A stretch of DNA of 64,000 bases from Tepidicaulis marinus (GCF_000739695.1 NZ_BBIO01000010.1:62001-126000); one strand, 5' to 3'; counted from the stretch's first letter, positions 51,636-59,081 are shown. A program made the numbers and translations. Notes: generated by a model not told the origin, from the letters alone.

Positions 51636-52811
51636 TTAGATGCCGAGCTGGCGGGCGGCGAGATCGCGCATGATTTCTTCCGAGCCGCCGCCGATGGCAT
51701 TCACCCTGACTTCCCGGTAAATGCGCTCCACGCGGTTGCCGCGCATATAGCCCGAGCCGCCGAGTATCTGCATCGCCTCGCGCGCGCAGAATTCGAGCGT
51801 CAGCGTTGCCTGCACTTTCAGCATGGCAAGATCGGCGACCGGCGTTTCCCCGTTCTGCACCCGCCAGGCGCAGATTTCCAGATAAGCCTGCGTCGCATTG
51901 ATCTGGCGAACCATCTCCGCGATCTTGTGGCGGATCACCTGATGATCGCCGAGACGCTTGCCGAAGGTCTTGCGTTCCTGCGCCCAGTTCACCGCTTCTT
52001 CAAGGCAGACGCGGGCCGAGCCCATGGCACCGGCAGCCATGCCCAGCCGCTCGCCGTTGAAATTGTTCACGATGCCGATAAAGCCCTGGTTCTCTTCGCC
52101 GATAAGATTGGAGGCGGGCACTTTCACGTCGTCGAAATAAATTGCGGCGGTGTCGGAGGCCCACCAGCCCATTTTTTTCAGCGGCGTGCGGGTGACGCCC
52201 GGCGCATCGGCATCGATCAGCAAGAGCGAGATGCCCCGCATGCCTTCACCGCCCGTGCGCACGGCGGTGGTGAAGTGATGCGCGCGCATGCCGCCGGTGA
52301 TGAACATTTTCGAGCCGTTGACGATATAATGATCGCCGTCCCGCACGGCTTTCGTGGAGATATTGGCAACGTCGGAGCCCGCGCCCGGCTCGGTAATGGC
52401 AAGGGAAATGCGCTTGTCGCCGTTGAGAACCGGCGGGGCGATGCGTTCTTTCATTTCATCGGAGCCGATCGCCATGATCGGCGGCAGGCCGATGCCATGC
52501 ACCATGAGGCTCGCGGTCACGCCGCCCGCGCCGAGCCGCGCAAGCTCCTCGGAGGTCACGATGCCGTGGAAACGGTCGAGCCCCTCCGAGATGCCGCCAT
52601 ATTGCTCGGGATAGCCCATGCGCAGGAGGCCGAATTCGGAGGCTTTCTTGTAAAGCTCTTCGGGAAAGCCGCCCGCCTCGTCCCATTCGTCGGCATAAGG
52701 CATCATTTCCTTTTCCACGAATTTGCGCAGCTCCGCGCGCCAGTGATGATGACTGTCATTCATGAAAGGGCTGGGCAGACGGGTGGTGTCGAAATCGAAT
52801 TGCGCGGCCAT
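51636..52811 (-). CDS. Acyl-CoA dehydrogenase
   Basis: 391-residue FAD acyl-CoA dehydrogenase. [18 protein letters not shown] contains the FAD/substrate motif; the C-terminal [19 protein letters not shown] lacks the MCAD Glu, and the likely base is Glu254 in [10 protein letters not shown], as in long-chain, isovaleryl and related dehydrogenases. AGGGAG precedes the ATG. First gene of the five-gene minus-strand operon, about 145 bases from the FixK/FNR-like box that faces the other way. Substrate could be a branched or cyclic acyl-CoA, given the unusual partner genes. Confidence 0.93.
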   Translation of the reverse strand: MAAQFDFDTTRLPSPFMNDSHHHWRAELRKFVEKEMMPYADEWDEAGGFPEELYKKASEFGLLRMGYPEQYGGISEGLDRFHGIVTSEELARLGAGGVTASLMVHGIGLPPIMAIGSDEMKERIAPPVLNGDKRISLAITEPGAGSDVANISTKAVRDGDHYIVNGSKMFITGGMRAHHFTTAVRTGGEGMRGISLLLIDADAPGVTRTPLKKMGWWASDTAAIYFDDVKVPASNLIGEENQGFIGIVNNFNGERLGMAAGAMGSARVCLEEAVNWAQERKTFGKRLGDHQVIRHKIAEMVRQINATQAYLEICAWRVQNGETPVADLAMLKVQATLTLEFCAREAMQILGGSGYMRGNRVERIYREVRVNAIGGGSEEIMRDLAARQLGI

Positions 52812-52956
52812 GAGCGCTCTCCCTGAAATGGATGCCGGGTCTTGTTTGGGCGGCCCGGCTTGTTTGGGTCAGCATTGTCGCCAAACGCGCCTGCCATGCA
52901 AGCAAGGCCTCGCTGACGCCGCGTCTCCTGCGGAAAATACCGGCAGGGGGCCGCGG

Positions 52957-52970
52957 TTGACGCGGATCAA
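52957..52970. promoter_or_regulatory. FixK/FNR-type box
   Basis: TTGACGCGGATCAA: TTGA and TCAA halves separated by six bases, the exact layout of FNR/FixK sites in alphaproteobacteria. Its centre is 72 bases before the start of the small cysteine-rich gene. It is also about 145 bases upstream of the divergent acyl-CoA dehydrogenase start, so it could act on either, but the distance favours the small gene. No Crp/Fnr regulator gene is in the window. Confidence 0.6.
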
Positions 52971-53035
52971 TACGCGCGCGCCGGCAAAAAGGCAGACTGG
53001 CACTCCTTGGGATGCTTTTTGGGAAGGAGGGCGCG

Positions 53036-53272
53036 ATGGTGCCTTTTTGTCATGACCGGCTGCGCCTGGCGGTCAAGGTGCGTGAGCTTGGCCTGGAGGA
53101 AGATGCGCTGGCCCATCTTCAGGTGCTTGCCCGCTGCGCGCAGCTTTCCGACTGCCTCTGCCGGGAGGTTTGCCTAAAACATGTGGAGGAAATGCGTGCC
53201 CTTGGCGGAAAACCGCGCAGCGCCGCAGCAAGCGGCCAGCCTGTGCCGTATTGCAAACGCCTGAATTCCTGA
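53036..53272 (+). CDS. Small six-cysteine protein, unknown
   Basis: 78 residues, no signal peptide. Six cysteines: C5, C34, C40, C42, C46 and C73, with C34-x5-C40-x-C42-x3-C46 clustered in the middle and three histidines (H6, H27, H49). The centre is helical and the C-terminus Ser/Ala/Pro-rich. The start is the ATG at 53036, decided by AAGGAGG at 53024-53030 (five bases away); an ATG at 53012 has none. With a FixK/FNR box upstream, an oxygen- or redox-linked metal-binding role is an attractive guess, but no family is recognised. Confidence 0.75.
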   Translation: MVPFCHDRLRLAVKVRELGLEEDALAHLQVLARCAQLSDCLCREVCLKHVEEMRALGGKPRSAAASGQPVPYCKRLNS

Positions 53273-53302
53273 TGCGTTGAGGAAGCTTCTCCGGGGGAGA
53301 TG

Positions 53303-53540
53303 AGGGCGCCGCGCCGTAATCGAACCCCTACGACAACACTCTCGTGAATCGGCGCCCTCTTTTTCCCCGGATTTCGAAAAGCGTTGATAGCGCGCTTATC
53401 GAAACGTCCCCCAGGGCACGTCAGCTTTCTTGACCGGTCGGGCCCAAACTACGCATGGACCCCATACAGCCGGTAAAAGCTGCGGCGAGCGATCAACCCC
53501 AGGTCCAGCCCCCCGACAGGACTAGAGGGATCACTCCAGC
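53303..53540 (-). ncRNA. Candidate structured non-coding RNA (419-base gene-free gap)
   Basis: The gap 53273-53691 has no ORF but several stable stems, which I drew on the minus strand. GGACC/GGTCC (53506-53502 with 53462-53458) encloses CAGC/GCTG. GGGC/GCCC (53445-53442 with 53417-53414) encloses GTCA/TGAC. TTTCGA/TCGAAA (53403-53398 with 53377-53372) encloses a small inner stem. A 10-bp stem GAGGGCGCCG/CGGCGCCCTC (53358-53303 outer limits) has a 36-base loop with a T-loop-like GGTTCGAT, and is extended by CCGGGG/CCCCGG. A sigma70-like promoter lies just upstream (53547-53576). It does not match the tmRNA, RNase P, 4.5S or 6S features I can recall. On the plus strand the last stem is followed by TTTTT and could instead terminate the small cysteine-rich gene. 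Confidence 0.45.
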
Positions 53541-53546
53541 GGCAGG

Positions 53547-53576
53547 AGGATAGGCGGGATTGAACGTGAAGGTCAA
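53547..53576 (-). promoter_or_regulatory. Sigma70-like promoter reading into the structured region
   Basis: On the minus strand TTGACC (53576-53571), 18-base spacer, TATCCT (53552-53547). Transcription would start near 53540 and enter the stem-loop-rich region. No ORF follows for at least 250 bases on that strand. Confidence 0.5.
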
Positions 53577-53691
53577 CGTGTCAGAATGAGACAAGAGAAA
53601 TTTTTTGATGCCGCGGCGCAGTAAAGGCACAGGCGTATTTTCTCCCCGCTCCCATGAAGCGGGCTTTTGCCTTGCCTCCCATGGTTAACGC

Positions 53692-54306
53692 TCAAACCTC
53701 CGCCGTATAGGGCGGGGCCGGGTCATATTCCATGCCGCGCTGGGTGAGGCGCGCATGGGCGGACCCGTGAAGCTGGCCGGTCAGCCAAAGCGCCATATCG
53801 ATCCCGGCGGAAACGCCGGCAGCGGTGACGAGATTGCCGTCCCGTACATAGCGCGCGTTCTCCAAAACTTCTGCGCCGTAGGGCCGCTTGCGCAGTTCTT
53901 CCACAAAGGCCCAATGGGTGGTGATGCGTTTGCCTTTGGCAAGGCCTGCCGCCGCCAGCACCAAAGAGCCGGTGCACACGCTCGTCACCCAGCCGCAGGC
54001 AGGTGCGGCGGCGCGCAGATAATCCAGCATCGCTTCGTCTTTCTCGAGCGCCCGCGTGCCGTTGCCGCCGGGAATGAGAAGGACATCGAGGATCGGGGCC
54101 GTTTTGAAGGAATAGTCCGCTTCCACCCGCATGCCTTTGGCGCAGGTGACAGGGGCTCCGCCAGGTGAGATGAGAAACACCTCGTCGGGCCGCTCGTTTC
54201 CCTGCAGGGCGAACATTTCATTCGACATGGTGAAAACTTCCCACGGGCCGACAAAGTCGAGCTCTTCGGCGCCGTCGAAAATGAGAATACCGATATTCCG
54301 TGTCAT
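53692..54306 (-). CDS. DJ-1/PfpI family protein
   Basis: 204-residue class I glutamine-amidotransferase-like protein. The nucleophile-elbow cysteine is in TSVCTGSLVLAAAGL (near residue 110) and the conserved N-terminal Glu is in EELDFVGPWEVF. The fold serves many jobs, including isonitrile hydratase (InhA), glyoxalase and chaperone. The isonitrile hydratase group is the closest in layout (TTHWAFVEEL, GIDMALWL), so that is a fair guess. Start ATG overlaps the stop of the GlxA-type regulator upstream, implying that the regulator controls and is co-made with it. Confidence 0.9.
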   Translation of the reverse strand: MTRNIGILIFDGAEELDFVGPWEVFTMSNEMFALQGNERPDEVFLISPGGAPVTCAKGMRVEADYSFKTAPILDVLLIPGGNGTRALEKDEAMLDYLRAAAPACGWVTSVCTGSLVLAAAGLAKGKRITTHWAFVEELRKRPYGAEVLENARYVRDGNLVTAAGVSAGIDMALWLTGQLHGSAHARLTQRGMEYDPAPPYTAEV

Positions 54307-55319
54307 GAATGAACTCCAAGGGCTGAAAGGGCGGGAGAGTGAAAGCGCTCGCGGTAAGCTTGCGGGCTGACATTGAGCATGCGCTGAAAGGTGCGGCGCA
54401 TATGTTCGGTGTTGGAAAAGCCGCTGGCGCGGGCAACCTCTTCCACCGGGTCCTGCGCCTGTTCAAGGCGCTGGCGGGCATGTTCGAGCCGCGCCTGCAT
54501 GACGAAGCGGGCAGGCGTCATGCCCGTCTCGGCTTGAAACGCGCGCGCGAATGTCCGCTCGCTCATATGCGCGCGCTCGGCAAGGGCCGGGATGGTCAGA
54601 TCGGCGGAAGGATGCTCGATGATCCATTGCATGAGATCCGACAGCCGCCCCGGCGCCACGGACTGCGCCTTGAGCTGAGCGGAGAATTGCGACTGGCCGC
54701 CCGGCCTGATCATATAAACGACATGCTGGCGCGCGACGGCCAGCGCCGTCTCATGGCCCATATCCTCGCCGATCATGGCGAGCGCCATATCGATGCCGGT
54801 GGTTACGCCTGCCGAAGTCCAGAACTTTCCGTCCCTTACATAGATCGCATCCTCATCGACCTCGATTTCGGGGTAGAGCGTCTGCATCTTGGATAGCGAT
54901 TCCCAATGGGTGGTGGCGCGCTTGCCGTCCAAAAGCCCAAGCGCGGCGAGAACGAACGCGCCCGTGCAGATGGAGGCAACGCGCCGCGCCTGCTTTGCGG
55001 CCTTGCGGCAGAAGGAAAGGAGGGCGGGATTTTCCATGGCCGCCGCCGTGCCGTCGCCGCCGCAAATAAGAAGCGTGTCGATGCGTTTGAAATCGGCCGC
55101 CGTGAAATCGCTGAAGGAGCGGTCGGGCATCAGCTTCAGCCCGCCATTGGTCTTGAGCGGCGCTTTGTCTTCCGCCGTCAGCACCAGCTCGTAGCGCCTC
55201 GCGCCGGCCGCGCCATTGGCGCCCGCAAACATCTGCATGGGCCCGGTAATATCCAGGACCTGGGCCCTCGGAAAGGCGACCATGACGGTGAGGCGCGGTG
55301 CGGGTTTGGCTTGGCTCAT
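54303..55319 (-). CDS. GlxA family transcriptional regulator (DJ-1-like domain plus AraC HTH)
   Basis: 338-residue regulator. The N-terminal DJ-1/PfpI-like sensor domain (about 1-200) retains a cysteine in ICTGAFVLAALGL. The C-terminal AraC-type double helix-turn-helix (about 220-325) is clear: LAERAHMSERTFARAFQAETG and ARASGFSNTEHMRRTFQRML. Such proteins often regulate an adjacent DJ-1 gene, as seen here with a 4-base overlap. The presence of the same fold in regulator and target suggests that both bind a similar compound. Confidence 0.93.
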   Translation of the reverse strand: MSQAKPAPRLTVMVAFPRAQVLDITGPMQMFAGANGAAGARRYELVLTAEDKAPLKTNGGLKLMPDRSFSDFTAADFKRIDTLLICGGDGTAAAMENPALLSFCRKAAKQARRVASICTGAFVLAALGLLDGKRATTHWESLSKMQTLYPEIEVDEDAIYVRDGKFWTSAGVTTGIDMALAMIGEDMGHETALAVARQHVVYMIRPGGQSQFSAQLKAQSVAPGRLSDLMQWIIEHPSADLTIPALAERAHMSERTFARAFQAETGMTPARFVMQARLEHARQRLEQAQDPVEEVARASGFSNTEHMRRTFQRMLNVSPQAYRERFHSPALSALGVHS

Positions 55320-55418
55320 GGGGAAAGACTAGCCCGCCCGGCGCTTGGCGGAAATGTCAATTATCCCACAATTTATGCCAAATGGCGGGGCGGTCGCTGC
55401 GGTAATAGAGAGAGGCTG

Positions 55419-55519
55419 CATGGACCCCGGCTCGGGGGCCGGGATGACGGCTTTTATGGGGGGGGTGCTGCCCTGCCATTTACCGCAGCTGTCACCCCGG
55501 GCTTGTCCCGGGGTCCATG
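55419..55519. repeat. Inverted pair of GC-rich palindromic units
   Basis: Left unit 55419-55448 reads CATGGACCCCGG...CCGGGATGAC; right unit 55491-55519 reads GTCACCCCGGG...CCCGGGGTCCATG, its near-exact reverse complement, with 42 bases between. Similar GGACCCCGG/CCGGGGTCC-GTGAC units are scattered in many alphaproteobacterial genomes in intergenic spaces. It lies between the GlxA gene and the MaoC gene (55320-55555), a stretch with no ORF. Confidence 0.75.
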
Positions 55520-55555
55520 AGCTTTGTTTTAAAGTGCCGGATGAGGGAAGTGCCC

Positions 55556-56407
55556 TCAGGCCAGCGTGCATTTACCGTTATTGATCACCACGGCATCGCG
55601 CTCTTTCACGCGGGCGCGGAAGGAAACGGTTTTCCCGTCCTGCCAGATATCGACCAGGATCGTTTCGCCGGGAAAGACGGGCGAGGAAAAGCGCACGTCG
55701 AAACCGGTGATCTTCGAGGCGTCATAATCGCAGACGGACGAAATGATCGCCCGGCAGCAGGTGCCATAGGTGCACAGCCCATGCAGGATGGGCGCGGGAA
55801 AGCCCGCCATCTTGGCAACTTCGGGGTCCGCATGAAGCGGGTTGCGGTCGCCGGAAAGGCGGTAAAGCAGCGCTTGGTCGGGGCGGGTGTCCACCTCCAC
55901 CGTCTGGTCCGGCGCGCGCTCGGGCAGGGGATGGGGTTTGGGCGCACCCTCGCTCGGGCCGCCGAAGCCGCCATCGCCGCGCGCAAAGGTGGTGGACTGC
56001 ATGGTGCAGAGCTTATCGCCCGTCTTTTTATCTTTGATCAGCGTTTCGGTAATGATGATGGCGCCCTTGTCCGCGCCTTTGTCATAGGCGCCGATGACGC
56101 GGCTGTCGGCGGTGATGTCGGCGGCTACGGGCAGGGGCTTGTGCATGGTCAGTTTCTGTTCGCCGTGCACGACCATGAGATAATTGATGCCGCTCTGCGC
56201 CATCGGCCCAGCGCCCCAGGCAATGACCGAGGACATGGTGGGAATGGTCTGCAGGTCTTTTTCGTAAACGAAAGGCAATTCCTTGTCGTTCATGGGGTCG
56301 CGCCCGAAGCCGATGCCCAGTGCGTAGAGCATGGTTTCCCGGTCACCATAGGAAAATTCCTGCCCTTCCGATTTCAGTGACATGAGGTGTTCGTAATCGA
56401 TGGCCAT
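55556..56407 (-). CDS. MaoC family (R)-hydratase 2-like enoyl-CoA hydratase
   Basis: 283-residue tandem-hotdog hydratase. The hydratase 2 motif YRLSGDRNPLHADPEVAK (about 183-200) with the following GFPAPILHGLC carries the Asp and His catalytic pair. The N-terminal half (FSYGDRETMLYALGIGFG) is the substrate-binding degenerate hotdog. This is the layout of peroxisomal MFE-2 hydratase and PhaJ/HsdE2-like enzymes, so it forms (3R)-hydroxyacyl-CoA, possibly for side-chain degradation or PHA supply. GGGAGG precedes the ATG. It is divergent from the dienoyl-CoA isomerase. Confidence 0.92.
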   Translation of the reverse strand: MAIDYEHLMSLKSEGQEFSYGDRETMLYALGIGFGRDPMNDKELPFVYEKDLQTIPTMSSVIAWGAGPMAQSGINYLMVVHGEQKLTMHKPLPVAADITADSRVIGAYDKGADKGAIIITETLIKDKKTGDKLCTMQSTTFARGDGGFGGPSEGAPKPHPLPERAPDQTVEVDTRPDQALLYRLSGDRNPLHADPEVAKMAGFPAPILHGLCTYGTCCRAIISSVCDYDASKITGFDVRFSSPVFPGETILVDIWQDGKTVSFRARVKERDAVVINNGKCTLA

Positions 56408-56429
56408 GGCCGCCTCCCTGATTGCGGGG

Positions 56430-56457
56430 CTTTGCGGTTCGCTTGCGGACCGCCCCT
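56430..56457. promoter_or_regulatory. GC-rich palindrome between divergent MaoC and dienoyl-CoA isomerase genes
   Basis: GCGGTTCGC-TT-GCGGACCGC (56434-56442 and 56445-56453) is a near-perfect 20-base palindrome with one mismatched pair. A GGGG run lies just before it (56426-56429) and CCCC follows the right arm (56453-56456). It sits 27 bases from the MaoC start and may be an operator or leader hairpin. Confidence 0.45.
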
Positions 56458-56582
56458 GTTCAAACTTGCCCTATGGAACCGCGAATATGGACACGCTGCA
56501 AGCATCGTTCTGCGCGGGGCGCCGTGATAAAGTGCGGCCCAAGGATAATGGCGCCAAACCGCAATTTTGAGGGAGAGATGAC

Positions 56583-57461
56583 ATGAGCCAGGCCGCCGCA
56601 GCGTCAACGCCGCAACGCGCGTATGAATGTTTCGATGTGGAGATCAAAGACAAGATCGCCCACATAAAACTGTCGCGCCCCGACGCGCTCAACACGATGA
56701 ACAAGGCCTTCTGGCGCGATCTGCCGGCGATCGTCGAAGATATCGATGCCAATGCGAAGGCGCGGGTGATCGTGATTTCCTCGACGGGCAAGCACTTCAC
56801 CGCCGGGATGGACCTGTCGGTTTTCGGCGACGGCACCCATGGCGGGCGCAAGATGGAAGCGGCGCGTAAGAACACCACCATCATGATGGCGGCCCAGGCG
56901 CTGCAGAAAACTTTCTCCTGCCTCGATGAAGCGCGCATCCCCGTGCTCATGGCCGTGCAGGGCGGGTGCATCGGCGGCGGCGTAGATTTCGCCAGCGCTT
57001 GCGATATCCGCTATGCCACGAAAGACGCCTTCTTCTGCGTGCAGGAAATCAATATCGGCATGACGGCGGATGTGGGCACCTTTCCGCGCTTGCCGCATCT
57101 TCTGCCGCAAGGGCTGGTGCGCGAGCTTTCCTATACGGGCCGGCGCATGGGCGCGGATGAAGCGGCGGCGAACGGTTTCGTGACCCGTATCTTCGACACG
57201 CAGGAGGAAATGCTCGCAGGCGTGATGGAGATCGCCCGCGAGATTGCGTCCAAAACGCCGCTGGCCGTTTGGGGCTCGAAGGAAATGCTGAACTATGCGC
57301 GCGATCATTCCATTGCCGATGGCCTGAAACATATCGCCGTCTGGCAGGCGGGCATGTATCAGGGCACGGATATGGCCGAAGCCTTTAAAGCGAAGATGGA
57401 AAAACGCGAACCGGAATTCGACGACCTGCCGCCCATCAAGAACCCGATGGACGTCGTCTGA
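56583..57461 (+). CDS. Delta3,5-Delta2,4-dienoyl-CoA isomerase-like crotonase (ECH1-like)
   Basis: 292-residue crotonase. The oxyanion block is GKHFTAGMDLSVF at about 69-81. Asp135 (GGCIGGGVDFASACD), Glu155 (FCVQEINIGM) and Asp163 (TADVGTFPRLP) match the acidic catalytic residues of the dienoyl-CoA isomerase ECH1, whereas a simple hydratase would have Glu-x-Leu in the first block. It rearranges 3,5-dienoyl-CoA to 2,4-dienoyl-CoA from odd-position double bonds; the DECR-like reductase at 18822-19712 would take the product. GAGGGAGAG precedes the ATG. It is divergent from the MaoC hydratase. Confidence 0.92.
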   Translation: MSQAAAASTPQRAYECFDVEIKDKIAHIKLSRPDALNTMNKAFWRDLPAIVEDIDANAKARVIVISSTGKHFTAGMDLSVFGDGTHGGRKMEAARKNTTIMMAAQALQKTFSCLDEARIPVLMAVQGGCIGGGVDFASACDIRYATKDAFFCVQEINIGMTADVGTFPRLPHLLPQGLVRELSYTGRRMGADEAAANGFVTRIFDTQEEMLAGVMEIAREIASKTPLAVWGSKEMLNYARDHSIADGLKHIAVWQAGMYQGTDMAEAFKAKMEKREPEFDDLPPIKNPMDVV

Positions 57462-57479
57462 GCGGTCTAAGCTAAAGCG

Positions 57480-57896
57480 CTATTCAGCGGGCGTGATCTT
57501 GTACACCGCCGTTGCGGTGAGAAGATTGCGCCCGTTTGCGCTTAAGGAGACATCCGAAAAAATCACCGAGCGGGTGCGCCGCGTGATCTGCGCGCAGGCG
57601 GTGACGCGCTCACCGGCCTTTGCCGTGCCGGTAAAATCGGAATTGATGGAAAGCGGGCTGGCCGTGTCGCCGCCCGCCGTGCTTGCCGCCAAAAGCCTGA
57701 GCGCGAGCGCGGCAAAGCCCATCGCATAGCCGGCATCGAGCGCGCCGCTTGCCAGATGCGCGTCTTTGACATCGAAGCTGAGCGTCAGCGGGTCATTTCC
57801 ATCAAGGCGGGGAGAAAGCGCGGCGCCCATCGCTTCTTGCGCAAACTGGCTAAGAAGCATGCCGGGGTCTTGCTCGTTTGTCGGCGCGTCGCTCAT
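57480..57896 (-). CDS. PaaI-like hotdog thioesterase
   Basis: 138 residues. LASGALDAGYAMGFAALALRL at about 48-68 is the hotdog helix segment, with an Asp (D54 or D55) in the usual acid position but without the HGG motif. SINSDFTGTAKAGERVTACA and SVIFSDVSLSANGRNL are the strand pairs of the fold. Probably a thioesterase or acyl-binding hotdog protein. Start is the ATG at 57896 with AAGGAG 9 bases upstream; longer readings are polar and have no signal. Tail-to-tail with the dienoyl-CoA isomerase. Confidence 0.8.
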   Translation of the reverse strand: MSDAPTNEQDPGMLLSQFAQEAMGAALSPRLDGNDPLTLSFDVKDAHLASGALDAGYAMGFAALALRLLAASTAGGDTASPLSINSDFTGTAKAGERVTACAQITRRTRSVIFSDVSLSANGRNLLTATAVYKITPAE

Positions 57897-58011
57897 CTTT
57901 ATACTCCTTGGGATCCGGCAACGATCGATAGGCCAGCCTCGTTCGGCGTGACTGAGGCTATCTACCTGTTTCGCGCGGCCATGAAAAGAGATCAGGAAAG
58001 GGACGAGCTTC

Positions 58012-58431
58012 ATGATGCGTCAACGGCACAGAACCATCCGTCTTGAAACCGGTGCGCGCCAGGCGCTTGAACTGACGGCGGAGATTCGCGATTGGCTTGA
58101 CCAGATCGAGGCGGAAGAGGGGTTGCTCAGCGTTTTCATCCGCCATACCTCCGCCTCGCTCACCATCATGGAAAATGCCGATCCGGATGTAATGCGCGAT
58201 CTGACGGATTTCCTGGCGCGCCTTGCCCCGGAAGAGGCAGACTATGCCCATGACACGGAAGGCCCGGACGATATGCCCGCGCATTTGAAAACAGCGCTCA
58301 CCCAGACCCATCTTTCCATTCCCGTCATCGGCGGGCGGCTGGGGCTCGGCACCTGGCAGGGGATATGGCTGCTCGAGCACCGGGCAATGGCGCATCAGCG
58401 CAGCGTCATTTTGCATTTCATCGGCGAGTAA
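58012..58431 (+). CDS. yjbQ: YjbQ/UPF0047 family (secondary thiamine-phosphate synthase-like)
   Basis: 139-residue single-domain protein. Conserved YjbQ features: LLSVFIRHTSASLTIMENAD (His-Thr-Ser-Ala core near 40-59) and the C-terminal GRLGLGTWQGIWLLEHR. The fold binds a metal through conserved His/Asp; some members can replace thiamine-phosphate synthase at low efficiency, but the main function is unknown. It is isolated from other thiamine genes here. AGGGACGAG precedes the ATG. Confidence 0.92.
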   Translation: MMRQRHRTIRLETGARQALELTAEIRDWLDQIEAEEGLLSVFIRHTSASLTIMENADPDVMRDLTDFLARLAPEEADYAHDTEGPDDMPAHLKTALTQTHLSIPVIGGRLGLGTWQGIWLLEHRAMAHQRSVILHFIGE

Positions 58432-58445
58432 AGTTCCTCGGCGCA

Positions 58446-58483
58446 AAAGAAAACCCCGGTGACGCGAGGGAACATCACCGGGG
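58446..58483 (-). terminator. Rho-independent terminator for the OmpA-like gene
   Basis: Stem CCCCGGTGA/TCACCGGGG (58454-58462 with 58475-58483). On the minus strand it is followed by TTTTCTTTT (58453-58445). It may also stop yjbQ transcripts from the other side, though no T-run follows there. Confidence 0.85.
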
Positions 58484-58523
58484 AAGCATCGAGGAACGAG
58501 GAGGGGTTTTTAAAGCGTGTTTC

Positions 58524-59081
58524 TCACACGTCTTGGCTGTCACCGCTGAGGGTTGCGGTGGGAACGGTCCGCTCACTGTCGAGCGGCTCGAGGGAAATCA
58601 TGCTGGCCGGCACGCCAAGCTCGATCAGCGTGTCGAGCACGGCGCTTGCGCGCTGCGTTGCCGTTTCGCCGTAAAGCGCAGGCATGAAGGAGGGCGCGGC
58701 GGAAATCGCGATGCGGGCAGAACCTTCCGTCAGCACTTCATCGGCAAAGGCGGAAAGCGCCTCGCGGGCCTCCGGCGTCATGTCGCTGCCGCCGGGCTTG
58801 AAATAGACCGGCATGGAAACTTTCTCTCGGGGGCCGTCTTCAAATTCGCTGTCGAAAGCAGGCGCGATTTCCGCGCTCACCGTCACGGCGCGCTGCTCGA
58901 TGCTTTCGGCAGCTGCCGCTTCCATCGGCGCGCTGGCGCAAGTGAGGATGTGCCCCGGCGCAGCGGCGGCCGGCTGTGCAATGGCGCCCGTGGGCATGAA
59001 GGCGCCTGCGACAAGCGCAAGGCCGGCTGCCAAAGCGGCCGGAGCTGTAAAAGTGCGGATCGGCATATAAGCGCGGGTCAT
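58524..59081 (-). CDS. Secreted OmpA-like domain protein
   Basis: 185-residue exported protein. After a polar n-region the core APAALAAGLALVAGAFMPTGAIA is a signal segment, with probable cleavage at AIA-QP. The C-terminal 90 residues resemble an OmpA-type peptidoglycan-binding fold: MPVYFKPGGSDMTPEAREAL then ATQRASAVLDTLIELGVPASM. However, the usual NxxL/R-x-x-R-A-x-x-V motif is degenerate, so binding to peptidoglycan is not certain. One unpaired Cys lies in LTCASA. Start is the ATG at 59081 (GGAG upstream); a GTG at 59087 is possible. It has its own terminator. Confidence 0.75.
   Translation of the reverse strand: MTRAYMPIRTFTAPAALAAGLALVAGAFMPTGAIAQPAAAAPGHILTCASAPMEAAAAESIEQRAVTVSAEIAPAFDSEFEDGPREKVSMPVYFKPGGSDMTPEAREALSAFADEVLTEGSARIAISAAPSFMPALYGETATQRASAVLDTLIELGVPASMISLEPLDSERTVPTATLSGDSQDV

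Noticed and set aside
44132-52811. A genomic island boundary around the accessory acyl-CoA region
   Set aside because: Base composition looks the same as the flanks by eye, and no tRNA, integrase or flanking direct repeats are seen, so transfer is not supported.
53303-53360. tRNA- or tmRNA-like gene at the GGGCGCC...GGCGCCC stem with GGTTCGAT loop
   Set aside because: The acceptor-like stem is good, but the T-stem does not pair around the TTCGAT loop (only a 4-bp CGTA/TACG stem with a 10-base loop), no anticodon arm exists, and no tag reading frame (Ala-Asn-Asp-Asn) can be found nearby.
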